A stretch of 26,815 nucleotides of DNA from Rhodanobacteraceae bacterium. GTDB taxonomy: Bacteria; Pseudomonadota; Gammaproteobacteria; Xanthomonadales; Rhodanobacteraceae. The stretch covers positions 1 to 26,815 of the forward strand of contig JAICIW010000001.1 in assembly GCA_025928735.1 (NCBI GenBank). The letters are read 5' to 3'. Position 1 is the stretch's first letter. Each line of letters opens with the position of its first letter. The notes below the pieces were generated by a model. It did not search any database and was not told where the DNA came from. It saw only the letters and a program-made list of their open reading frames with translations. The position numbers were made by a program, and so were the translations under genes. Below are positions 1 to 7,148 of this stretch, piece after piece.

Positions 1-2376
1 CCCGGCACCGACGGCCTGTTGGCAGGCGCGCTGATCCACGAACTGCTGCGCACCGATCGGGTGGATCTCGAATACCTCGTGCGCTACAGCAACGCGCACC
101 ATCTGGTGATCCGCGATCCGGGCGCGACGGACGACGGACTGGTCGCGCGTGACTCGGACGGGAAACCGTTGTGTGCGGTGCGTAGTGGCACGCAAGCACC
201 GGACCCTCACCCCCGCGCTGCGCGCTCAGCGCTACACGCCGCATCTTCCGAGGGGAGCGGGGCTTTTTCCCTTCTCCCTCCGGGAGAAGGTGCCCAAAGG
301 GCGGATGAGGGTTCGGCATCGCCTTGTCGCATCGTACCCGCCGATGCGATCGACATCTCACCGGCCATCGCGGGCGAATACACGCTGCCCGATGGCCGCA
401 ATGCCGTGCCTGCGTTCCAGCTCATCGCCGAACGTTTCCTCGCCGACGACTACGCACCCGACCGCGTCGCCGGACGCTGCGGCGTCGATGCAAAAACCAT
501 CCGACGGCTCGCCGCCGAACTCGCACAGGTCGCGTTCGATGAAACGATCGAGTTGCCGATCGCCTGGACCGACACCTACGGCCGCAAGCACGACTCGATG
601 ATCGGCCGTCCGGTCTCGATGCACGCGATGCGCGGCATCGCCGCGCATGCCAACGGCTTCCATACCTGCCGCACGATCCACCTCCTTCAAATGCTGCTGG
701 GCGCCATCGACACGCCCGGCAGTTTCCGTTACCAGCCGCCATACCCGAAGCCTGCGCCGCCGGGCAACAAGCCGGCGAAAGCGCGCAAAGCCGACGGCAC
801 GCTGACCGGCAATCCGCTGGGCTACCCGCAATCACCCGAAGATTTGTTGGTGGATGAAAACGGCGATCCGCGTCGCATCGACCACGCCTTCAGTTGGGAA
901 TTCCCGCTGGCTGCGCACGGCCTGCTGCAATCGGTGATCCGCAACGCGGTGGACGGCAATCCGACGAAAATCGACACGCTGTTCCTGTTCATGGCCAACA
1001 TGGGCTGGAACTCGGCGATGGATACCGCCGCCACGCGCGAACTGCTGTGCGCGCGCGACGGCAACGGCGACTACAGGATTCCGCACATCATCTACTCGGA
1101 CGCGTACGATTCCGAAACGGTGGCATTCGCCGACTTGGTGCTGCCTGACACCACGTACCTCGAACGCTACGACTGCATCAGCCTGCTGGATCGCCCGATC
1201 AGCGACGCCGAATCCGCGGCCGATGCGATCCGCCAGCCGGTGGTCGCGCCCGATCGCGACGTGCGCCCGTTCCAGGACGTACTGCTGGATCTCGGCGCGC
1301 GCCTGAAGCTACCGAACATGGCCGACGCGGCCGGCAACCCGTTCTACAAGGATTACGCCGACTACATCGTGCGACACGAACGCGCACCGGGCGTCGGCAT
1401 GCTGGCGGGTTGGCGCGGCCCTGGTGGCGCGCAGGCCGGCAAGGGTGCCCCCAACCCTGATCAGCTGCAGCGCTACATCGAACACGGCTGTTTCTTCGAA
1501 GCAAGGATTCCGGAGTCTGGCGCCTACTACCGGATGGCCAACCGCGATTACCTCGCGTGGGCGCAATCGATGGGGTTCGTCGGCTCGACCGAGCCGGTCA
1601 CGATGCAGTTGTATTGCGAGGTACTGCAACGGTTCCGGCTGGCGGCGCAAGGGCACGGGGCGGTGCAGCCACCGGAACGGGAGCGTGCGCGCGTCGCGCG
1701 GTATTTCGATCCGGTGCCGTTTTGGTACTCGTCGCAAAGCGACACTGATTCCCTTCTCCCTTCGGGAGAGGCCGAGCGTAGCGAACGCGCGCGTAGCGCG
1801 AGCGAGCGCAGCGCGCCGGGTGAGGGTCCGAATCTTGCGCAAGCCCCGAACGCTCACCCCAGCGCTGCGCGCTCGGCCTACGGCCGCCTCTCCCGAAGGG
1901 AGAGGGGAGAAAGCTTTCCGCTCTCTGCCATCACCCAGCGTCCGATGTTCATGTATCACGCATGGGGTTCGCAGAACCGCTGGCTGCGCCAGATCGCAGC
2001 GCGCAACGTTTTGTACGTGCATCCGCGCACGCTTGCCGAACATGCCATCGACGATGGCGATTGGGTGTGGATCGCCTCGGAGCGCGCACGCATCCGCGTG
2101 CAGGTGCGCGCGCATGCGGCGACCGCGCCGGGCACCGTGTGGACGTGGAACGCGATCGGCAAGAAACGTGGCGCGTGGAAACTTCGTGCCGGCGCCCCGG
2201 AATTCGTGGACGGATTCCTGCTCAATCACCTGATCGGCGAACGCGCACGCGATGCCCGCTACGGCAACGGCGATCCGGTGACCGGACAGGCCGCATGGTT
2301 CGACCTGAAAGTGCGGCTGGAACACGATCCCGAGCCGCGGGTGCCAGGCCACCGGCTGCAACGGACGGGTGCCTGA
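1..2376 (+). CDS. soeA: SoeA-like molybdopterin oxidoreductase, catalytic subunit (5' end outside window)
   Basis: The reading frame is open from base 1 (PGTDGLLAGALIHELL) to the TGA at 2374-2376, so 791 C-terminal residues are visible and the N-terminus with its iron-sulfur site lies outside. The family binds bis-MGD molybdenum cofactor; SoeA oxidises sulfite to sulfate in the cytoplasm and passes electrons through SoeB and SoeC to quinone. Family-like blocks include VLPDTTYLERYD, GMLAGWRGPGG and, near visible residues 648-661, YHAWGSQNRWLRQI, which opens the C-terminal molydopterin-binding domain (to about residue 760). The assignment rests on these blocks and on the downstream soeB and soeC; a polysulfide or thiosulfate reductase (PsrA/PhsA) is the alternative. 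Two in-frame palindromic inserts interrupt the protein at visible residues about 67-106 and 584-636. Everything else in the frame looks intact, so I read the gene as functional rather than as a pseudogene. Confidence 0.85.
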   Translation, partial: PGTDGLLAGALIHELLRTDRVDLEYLVRYSNAHHLVIRDPGATDDGLVARDSDGKPLCAVRSGTQAPDPHPRAARSALHAASSEGSGAFSLLPPGEGAQRADEGSASPCRIVPADAIDISPAIAGEYTLPDGRNAVPAFQLIAERFLADDYAPDRVAGRCGVDAKTIRRLAAELAQVAFDETIELPIAWTDTYGRKHDSMIGRPVSMHAMRGIAAHANGFHTCRTIHLLQMLLGAIDTPGSFRYQPPYPKPAPPGNKPAKARKADGTLTGNPLGYPQSPEDLLVDENGDPRRIDHAFSWEFPLAAHGLLQSVIRNAVDGNPTKIDTLFLFMANMGWNSAMDTAATRELLCARDGNGDYRIPHIIYSDAYDSETVAFADLVLPDTTYLERYDCISLLDRPISDAESAADAIRQPVVAPDRDVRPFQDVLLDLGARLKLPNMADAAGNPFYKDYADYIVRHERAPGVGMLAGWRGPGGAQAGKGAPNPDQLQRYIEHGCFFEARIPESGAYYRMANRDYLAWAQSMGFVGSTEPVTMQLYCEVLQRFRLAAQGHGAVQPPERERARVARYFDPVPFWYSSQSDTDSLLPSGEAERSERARSASERSAPGEGPNLAQAPNAHPSAARSAYGRLSRRERGESFPLSAITQRPMFMYHAWGSQNRWLRQIAARNVLYVHPRTLAEHAIDDGDWVWIASERARIRVQVRAHAATAPGTVWTWNAIGKKRGAWKLRAGAPEFVDGFLLNHLIGERARDARYGNGDPVTGQAAWFDLKVRLEHDPEPRVPGHRLQRTGA
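199..316. repeat. Palindromic repeat element inserted in frame in soeA (copy 1)
   Basis: The ends are inverted: CCGGACCCTCACCC at 199-212 against the complement of 303-316, which reads CCGAACCCTCATCC. Inside are a hairpin GCGCTG/CAGCGC (215-220 and 227-232) and a perfect 9-bp hairpin CCTTCTCCC/GGGAGAAGG (270-278 and 282-290, loop TCC). The block translates without a stop into low-complexity sequence (starts PDPHPRAARSALHAAS) unlike the flanking enzyme. It shares the core GCGCTGCGCGCTC with the copy at 1750-1908. Exact insertion edges cannot be fixed without an insert-free homologue. Confidence 0.75.
1750..1908. repeat. Compound inverted palindromic repeat inserted in frame in soeA (copy 2)
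   Basis: Two related modules lie head to head. The outer arms at 1750-1771 and 1887-1908 are inverted repeats matching at 21 of 22 positions, and each contains its own small palindrome (CTCCC TTC GGGAG type). Inward, GGTGAGGGTCCG (1819-1830) faces CGAACGCTCACCCC (1847-1860), separated by a short spacer. The right module repeats the core GCGCTGCGCGCTC also present in copy 1. The block is translated as Ser/Ala/Arg/Glu-rich sequence (AERSERARSASERSAPGEG) and sits just before the conserved YHAWGSQNRWLRQI segment. Confidence 0.8.
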
Positions 2377-2460
2377 GCCTTGCACGCCACGTCGCCGTTT
2401 CATCTGCAGATAACGTCGCGCTTACCCGCTCACGCGAAAACCGCGGCACAATCGGCAGGA

Positions 2461-2483
2461 TGGTGATCTGCGTTCACCACCAT
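2461..2483. other. Small stem-loop in the soeA-permease gap
   Basis: TGGTGA (2461-2466) can pair with TCACCA (2474-2479), and an alternative pairing uses the following CACCAT. No T-run follows, so this is not a convincing terminator. It lies in the 186-bp gap between soeA and the permease gene, which otherwise shows only a possible 15-codon ORF. Confidence 0.2.
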
Positions 2484-2518
2484 ACCCACGCTCACGGAAT
2501 TCGGGGGACTCGGGGAAG

Positions 2519-2566
2519 ATGAAGGTGCCGCAACCGCTCGCCGCACAGGAACGCCGCCGCCCATGA
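2519..2566 (+). CDS. Possible 15-residue leader ORF coupled to the permease start
   Basis: ATG at 2519 opens 15 codons (MKVPQPLAAQERRRP) and stops at TGA 2564-2566, which overlaps the permease ATG (2563-2565) as ATGA. A G-rich stretch GGGGGACTCGGGGAAG precedes the ATG, while the permease start itself has no clear Shine-Dalgarno sequence. This geometry would allow translational coupling. An ORF this short can arise by chance, and I recognise no product. Confidence 0.2.
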   Translation: MKVPQPLAAQERRRP

Positions 2567-4320
2567 CGTGGCAGGCTTGGGCCACTGCCGCGATCATCGT
2601 GGTCGCGATGGCGATGTTTGCCAGCGAAAAGGTGCGGGTGGACCTGGTCGCCTTGATCACCTTGGGCCTGCTGGTCGCGCTTGGCATCGTCACGCCCGAA
2701 CAGGCGCTGTCGGGTTTCAGCAACGAAGCGACCGTGACGGTGGCCGCGATGTTCGCGCTGGCGGTGGGCATCGAGCGCTCCGGCGCGCTGGACCCGATCA
2801 TCAACCTGCTCTCGCGTATCCGCAATCCATGGCTGTTGTCGTTGGGCACGATGGTCACGATCGCGCCGCTGGGCGCGTTCATCAAGAATACCGCGCTGGT
2901 CGCCACATTCCTGCCGCTGTCGCTGAAGGTATGCCAGCGCACCAATACCTCACCCTCCCGCGTGCTGATGCCGATGGCATTTGCGGCACAGATGGGCGGC
3001 GTGTGCACATTGATCGGCACCTCGTCCAACCTGCTGGTGGATTCGCTGGCGCAAAAGCAGGGACTTGCCGCGTTCGGCATTTTCGAATTCACGCCGCTCG
3101 GCGTGATGCTTGCGATCGCAGGCATCACTTACATGATGGTGATCGGTCGCTGGCTGCTGCCGAAGCACTTCGACAACGCGATTTCGGGGCCACTGCAGGT
3201 CGGCAAGTACGTCACCGAACTGAAGGTAATGTCGGATTCATCGGTGGTCGGACAGACGATCGCCGAAGCGAAGCTGGGCGATCAGGGTGTGTATCCGCTG
3301 GAACTGCTGCGCGGCGACCAGCACATGTGGTCGCCGCGCACCCAGAAGCTCAGCGCCGGTGACGTGCTGCTGGTGCGCGGCGAATGGGACAAGCTGGAAC
3401 AGTTCCGCAAGCACGCGGGGCTGGAGATCAATCCGGAATTCACCCACGCCGAGAACGGCGACAAGGCCAACGTACTGGTGGAAGCCATGGTCGCGCCGGC
3501 CAGCACTGCCGAAGACCGCACGCTGCGCGACCTGGACCTGCAACCCAGCTACGACGCCACCGTGCTCGGCATTCATCGTCGCGGCCACCTGCTGCGCGAC
3601 AAGATCCGCGACGTCGCGTTCCAGACCGGCGACGTGCTGATGATGCTGCTGCCGGCCGATACGGTGAAACGCCTGCGCCGCGATGATCGCTTCGTGGTGC
3701 TGAACGAACGCGACGACGCGCGCCGCCCGCGCTACAAAGCGTTCGTCGCCATCGCGATCATGGCGGCGGTGGTGATCGTTTCCGCGCTGCACTGGCTGCC
3801 GATTCCCATCGCCGCGATCTGCGGCGTGGCCGCAATGGCGCTGACGCGCTGCTTTGGACGCAAGGACGTGTACCAGGGCATGGACTGGAAGATCATCATC
3901 CTGCTCGGCGCGATCCTGCCGCTCGGCATCGCGATGGAGACGACCGGTCTGGCGCACGTGGTGGTAAGCGGCGCGCTCGATGTCGTCGGCAACCACGGCC
4001 CACTCGCGGCACTGGCGATGGTGTACGTGCTCACTGCGCTGCTCACCGAGCTGATGGGCCACAACCCTTCGGTGGTGCTGATGGTCGGCATCGCCGTCAG
4101 TGTCGCGCACGCAGTGCACGCCGATCCGCGTCCGTTCGTGGTGGTGGTCGCGTTCGCCGCGGCGACTTCGTTCGCGACCCCGGTCGGGTATCCGACCAAC
4201 ACGATGGTGTATTACGCTGGCGGCTATCGCTTTCTCGATTTCACCAAGGTCGGCGTGCCGCTGATTGCGCTGTTCTGCGCATTGTCGATGCTCCTGGTTC
4301 CGAAAATCTGGCCATTTTGA
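2563..4320 (+). CDS. SLC13/DASS-type permease with two RCK_C (TrkA_C) domains
   Basis: The 585-residue inner-membrane protein has hydrophobic helices in residues about 1-205 and 390-585, separated by a soluble segment with two RCK_C-like domains (about 212-287 and 303-382, each ending in a GDVLLV or GDVLMM strand). The two anion-binding hairpin motifs of the SLC13 fold are visible: GTSSN with Asn156 and YPTNT with Asn546. Relatives with this layout include SAC1-like proteins and sodium/sulfate or dicarboxylate transporters; the RCK_C domains may sense a ligand. The gene lies between soeA and soeB, so I infer transport of a sulfur oxyanion such as export of the product sulfate or uptake of sulfite or sulfate. 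Substrate and direction cannot be read from the sequence. ATG at 2563 is preferred because it directly precedes the first membrane helix. Confidence 0.88.
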   Translation: MTWQAWATAAIIVVAMAMFASEKVRVDLVALITLGLLVALGIVTPEQALSGFSNEATVTVAAMFALAVGIERSGALDPIINLLSRIRNPWLLSLGTMVTIAPLGAFIKNTALVATFLPLSLKVCQRTNTSPSRVLMPMAFAAQMGGVCTLIGTSSNLLVDSLAQKQGLAAFGIFEFTPLGVMLAIAGITYMMVIGRWLLPKHFDNAISGPLQVGKYVTELKVMSDSSVVGQTIAEAKLGDQGVYPLELLRGDQHMWSPRTQKLSAGDVLLVRGEWDKLEQFRKHAGLEINPEFTHAENGDKANVLVEAMVAPASTAEDRTLRDLDLQPSYDATVLGIHRRGHLLRDKIRDVAFQTGDVLMMLLPADTVKRLRRDDRFVVLNERDDARRPRYKAFVAIAIMAAVVIVSALHWLPIPIAAICGVAAMALTRCFGRKDVYQGMDWKIIILLGAILPLGIAMETTGLAHVVVSGALDVVGNHGPLAALAMVYVLTALLTELMGHNPSVVLMVGIAVSVAHAVHADPRPFVVVVAFAAATSFATPVGYPTNTMVYYAGGYRFLDFTKVGVPLIALFCALSMLLVPKIWPF

Positions 4321-4411
4321 CCGTCGTGCCTTCCACACTGACGACTTCCTTGTTTTTTGCCGTCCGCCTCCCGAGCGGGCGTGTGACTTTCTCTAGGCCA
4401 TGGATGGTCGA

Positions 4412-4433
4412 CCGCGAAACCTTCGCGGGAAGG
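4412..4433 (+). promoter_or_regulatory. Stem-loop abutting the soeB ribosome binding site
   Basis: CCGCGAA (4412-4418) and TTCGCGG (4422-4428) form a perfect 7-bp stem with loop ACC. The 3' arm overlaps the probable soeB Shine-Dalgarno sequence GGGAAGG (4427-4433), which lies 5 bases before ATG 4439. The stem could limit ribosome access. If translation instead starts at ATG 4400 the stem is inside the coding region. The remaining gap back to the permease stop holds a T-run at about 4350-4358 behind a weak 5-bp stem (GTCGT/ACGAC), which is not a convincing terminator. Confidence 0.35.
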
Positions 4434-4438
4434 CATCA

Positions 4439-5257
4439 ATGACCTCTCTCCCCCCGCCGGCGAAAAAAAAGCTCGGGTTGGTGATCGACCTTGATATCTG
4501 CGTCGGCTGCCACGCCTGTGCGGTCGCGTGCAAGGAATGGAATGACGGCGGCGCCTTCGGACCGCTGCCGGATGACGATCCGTACGGCGCCGAACCGCAT
4601 GGCGTGTGGTTCAATCGGGTGCATAGCTACGAGGTCACCGCTGATCGCTCGTCCGAAAACGTCAGCGCACCCGTCCCGCAAATGGTGCACTTCCCGCGCT
4701 CGTGTCTGCACTGCGAGACGCCGGATTGCGTGACAGTGTGCCCGACCGGCGCCAGCTACAAGCGCGCCGAGGACGGCATCGTGCTGGTGGACGAGGACAA
4801 GTGCATCGGCTGCCAGTTGTGTGCGTGGGCCTGCCCGTATGGGGCGCGCGAGATCGCGTTGCCGCATCCGAAAATGCCGACTTCCGACGCCGGTCGCAAG
4901 GATTCCAAGCGCGGCACGATGCAGAAGTGCACGCTGTGCGTGGATCGCATCTACAACGAAACGCTGGACGAGCACGACCGCCAGCCGGCCTGCGTGATGG
5001 CGTGTCCGACCCGCGCGCGGATGTTCGGCGACCTGGGCGATCCCGATTCCGACGTGTCGAAGGCGGTTGCCGAACGCGAAGGTTTCGCGTTGATGCCGGA
5101 GTTCGGTTACCAGCCGGTGAATCGTTACCTGCCGCCGCGCCCGCGCCGGGATGGCAGCGGGGCCGCGGCGGCTGCATCGGTTTCCGCTGAAGAAACGCTC
5201 GACACCGCGCAGCTTCCGTCCCTGCTGCGCTGGCTGGACAAGGCGTTGTCGCGATGA
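4439..5257 (+). CDS. soeB: SoeB-like four-cluster [4Fe-4S] ferredoxin subunit
   Basis: This 272-residue electron-transfer subunit of the DmsB/PsrB/SoeB family would carry electrons between the molybdenum subunit and the membrane anchor. Sixteen cysteines fall in four family groups: C21, C24, C27, C31 (CVGCHACAVAC); C89, C92, C97, C101 (CLHCETPDCVTVCP); C122, C125, C128, C132 (CIGCQLCAWACP); and C164, C167, C185, C189. Four [4Fe-4S] clusters are therefore expected and no ligand is missing. No export signal is seen, which fits a cytoplasmic enzyme. I chose ATG 4439 because GGGAAGG lies 5 bases upstream and the protein then begins shortly before the first cluster; ATG 4400 would add 13 residues. 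The stop overlaps the soeC start as ATGA, so the two are probably translationally coupled. Confidence 0.9.
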   Translation: MTSLPPPAKKKLGLVIDLDICVGCHACAVACKEWNDGGAFGPLPDDDPYGAEPHGVWFNRVHSYEVTADRSSENVSAPVPQMVHFPRSCLHCETPDCVTVCPTGASYKRAEDGIVLVDEDKCIGCQLCAWACPYGAREIALPHPKMPTSDAGRKDSKRGTMQKCTLCVDRIYNETLDEHDRQPACVMACPTRARMFGDLGDPDSDVSKAVAEREGFALMPEFGYQPVNRYLPPRPRRDGSGAAAAASVSAEETLDTAQLPSLLRWLDKALSR

Positions 5258-6192
5258 AGCCCGCGCTCTCGGTGATTTTCTTCACGGTGATGAGTGGCGC
5301 GGGCTACGGATTGTGGTGCCTGCTGGGACTCGCACTGGCGGCGGGTATCTACCCGCTTTCCGGAATGGGCGTACTGGTGCCGCTGGGCTTCGGCTTCGTG
5401 CTGGTGAGCGCAGGTCTGCTGGCATCGACGATGCACCTCGGCCGTCCCGGGCGCGCGTGGCGAGCACTGAGCCAATGGCGCTCATCGTGGCTGTCGCGCG
5501 AGGGCATCGCCTCGCTCGTGACGTACCTGCCAATGCTCGCCATGGCGTGGTTTGCATTCATCGGCCACGCCGGGACCGGCTTGCGCGTGGCGGGCGCGTT
5601 GCTGGCGCTGGGCGCGCTCGCGACAATCCTTTGCACCGCCAATATCTATCGTTCGCTGAAAACCATCGCTGCGTGGCGCACCCGGCAGGTGCTGCCGCTT
5701 TATTTCATGTTTGCGCTGTTGTCCGGTGGCCTGTGGTTGTGGACGTGGCTGGCGCTCACCGTCGGGGCGGCGACCAGCCTCGCGTTTCCGCTGGCCCTGC
5801 TGGGGCTCGCCATCATCGCTGCGGTGATCAAGGTCGATCACTGGAAATGCGCCGACGCCCTGCCCGTGAACACGGCCGGCAATGCGACGGGCCTGGCGAT
5901 GCTGGGTCGGGTGCGCGCTTTCGAAGGCCCGGTCACGGAAGAAAGCTACCTCACCCGCGAGATGGCGTTCGTGCTTGCCAGAAAACACGGTGCACGCCTG
6001 CGGCGAATCGCGGTGACGCTGTTCGGATTGGCGCCGGCGCTGGGCATCGCGGTGGCACTGGCTGCGGACGCTGCATGGCTCGCGCCGATTGCGGCGCTCG
6101 CCGCCCTCGCCGGTCTGTTCGTGGAGCGCTGGCTGTTCTTCGCCGAAGCGCGTCATGCGGTGGCGGCGTTCTTTCCGCAAACGCAGGCTTGA
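5254..6192 (+). CDS. soeC: SoeC-like membrane anchor, DmsC/NrfD-type quinone-reactive subunit
   Basis: The 312-residue protein is mostly hydrophobic, with about eight membrane helices starting at residue 5 (FFTVMSGAGYGLWCLLGLAL). It resembles the DmsC family, which anchors the molybdenum/iron-sulfur dimer to the cytoplasmic membrane and exchanges electrons with quinone. The segment around DHWKCADALP and ESYLTREMAF, between later helices, is typical of SoeC/DmsC-type anchors. The start codon overlaps the soeB stop (ATGA at 5254-5257). With soeA and soeB it completes a three-subunit enzyme; naming it sulfite dehydrogenase depends on soeA. No anomaly was seen in length or composition. Confidence 0.85.
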   Translation: MKPALSVIFFTVMSGAGYGLWCLLGLALAAGIYPLSGMGVLVPLGFGFVLVSAGLLASTMHLGRPGRAWRALSQWRSSWLSREGIASLVTYLPMLAMAWFAFIGHAGTGLRVAGALLALGALATILCTANIYRSLKTIAAWRTRQVLPLYFMFALLSGGLWLWTWLALTVGAATSLAFPLALLGLAIIAAVIKVDHWKCADALPVNTAGNATGLAMLGRVRAFEGPVTEESYLTREMAFVLARKHGARLRRIAVTLFGLAPALGIAVALAADAAWLAPIAALAALAGLFVERWLFFAEARHAVAAFFPQTQA

Positions 6193-6251
6193 AAGTCCGC
6201 ATCGCGACCCCACTCTTCGTCACACAAATTTAACAGGCATTCAGTGCCCGG

Positions 6252-6270
6252 CCCGCAGCCTTGCGGGTTT
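6252..6270 (+). terminator. Possible weak terminator or 5'-leader hairpin after soeC
   Basis: CCCGCA (6252-6257) pairs with TGCGGG (6262-6267) around loop GCCT, followed by TTT then C. The short stem and short T-run make it at best a weak intrinsic terminator for the soe operon. It could equally lie in the leader of the next gene, whose ATG is 25 bases further on. Confidence 0.35.
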
Positions 6271-6294
6271 CACCAAGCAAGATCGGAGTGATGC

Positions 6295-7134
6295 ATGAAA
6301 TTCTCCCGCATCGCCGCGTTGGCGGCGATTTCCACATTGTGCATTCCCGCCCTGGCATGGGCGGACCCACCCGCCGATGCCTCGAACTGGAGTGGCAGCG
6401 GCGAGTTCGGTCTCGCCAACGCGACCGGCAATACGAAGTCGCTGAACGTGGATGCCAAGTTCAAGATGGCGTACGAGGACGACATCTGGAAGGACGCGTT
6501 CTTTCTCGATGCCAATCGCGCCAAGAGCAACGTCAAGACGCCGATCGTGCAGGACGGCGTGGTGGTGGGACAAACCGCGACTTACCAGACCACCGCCAAT
6601 CATTTCGACATCGGCGGTTCGCTCGGCTACAAGTTCAACCCGCGTTCGTACCTGATCGGCGCCGCGCGCTACGACCACGATGATTTCGCGTCGAACCGCT
6701 GGCAGGAAGTGGCCTCGATCGGGTTCGGTTACATCATGCTGAAGAACGCGCGCAGCGAGTTGTCGTTCGAAGCCGGTCCCGGCTACAAGCGCTACCAGCC
6801 GCAGACCTACACCGTGGTCGATACCAGCGTGACGCCGCCGACCGCGACCGTGGTGAAGCCACCGGTCGAAAACGAGGCGATCGGCCGCGGCCTCGTCAAC
6901 TACAAACTCGCGCTGACCGACAGCGCCAGTTTGCAGGAGACCTTCCTCGCCGAAGTCGGCAGCGAGAACAAGTACTACCAGAACGACATCGGCATCGCGG
7001 TGGCGATGACCAGGACGCTGGCCCTGAAGATCGCGTACGAGAATCGCTACAACTCGAACATCGTGCCCGGCACCAGGCACATGGACAGCCTGTTCACCAC
7101 CAATCTGGTGTACAGCTTCGGGCAGTCTAAATAG
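6295..7134 (+). CDS. DUF481 family (YdiY-like) outer-membrane beta-barrel protein
   Basis: The 279-residue protein begins with a signal peptide (MKFSRIAALAAISTLCIPAL, cleavage likely after AWA at about residue 22). It continues as alternating polar and aromatic beta-strands such as WSGSGEFGLANATGNTKS, GGSLGYKFNPRSYLIGAARY and SELSFEAGPGYKRYQPQ, and ends TNLVYSFGQSK, as expected for a small outer-membrane barrel. This pattern matches DUF481, a family of largely unknown function; E. coli YdiY is an acid-inducible member. ATG 6295 follows a GGAG-containing stretch (CGGAGTG). It lies 102 bp after soeC and ends 14 bp before the convergent hemC stop. A role with the sulfite enzyme is not evident. 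Confidence 0.85.
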   Translation: MKFSRIAALAAISTLCIPALAWADPPADASNWSGSGEFGLANATGNTKSLNVDAKFKMAYEDDIWKDAFFLDANRAKSNVKTPIVQDGVVVGQTATYQTTANHFDIGGSLGYKFNPRSYLIGAARYDHDDFASNRWQEVASIGFGYIMLKNARSELSFEAGPGYKRYQPQTYTVVDTSVTPPTATVVKPPVENEAIGRGLVNYKLALTDSASLQETFLAEVGSENKYYQNDIGIAVAMTRTLALKIAYENRYNSNIVPGTRHMDSLFTTNLVYSFGQSK

Positions 7135-7148
7135 TTCGGGTTTCGGGA

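Noticed and set aside
199..316. Palindromic block as an intrinsic terminator or IS fragment
   Set aside because: There is no T-run after the stems, it lies within a continuing gene, and no transposase sequence is present.
1..2376. soeA as a pseudogene because of its insertions
   Set aside because: Both inserts preserve the frame, there is no stop, and conserved blocks continue on both sides up to a normal C-terminus.
1309..2403. Open frame of 364 codons on the - strand opposite soeA
   Set aside because: It is antisense to conserved SoeA sequence and crosses the palindromic insert without any recognisable feature.
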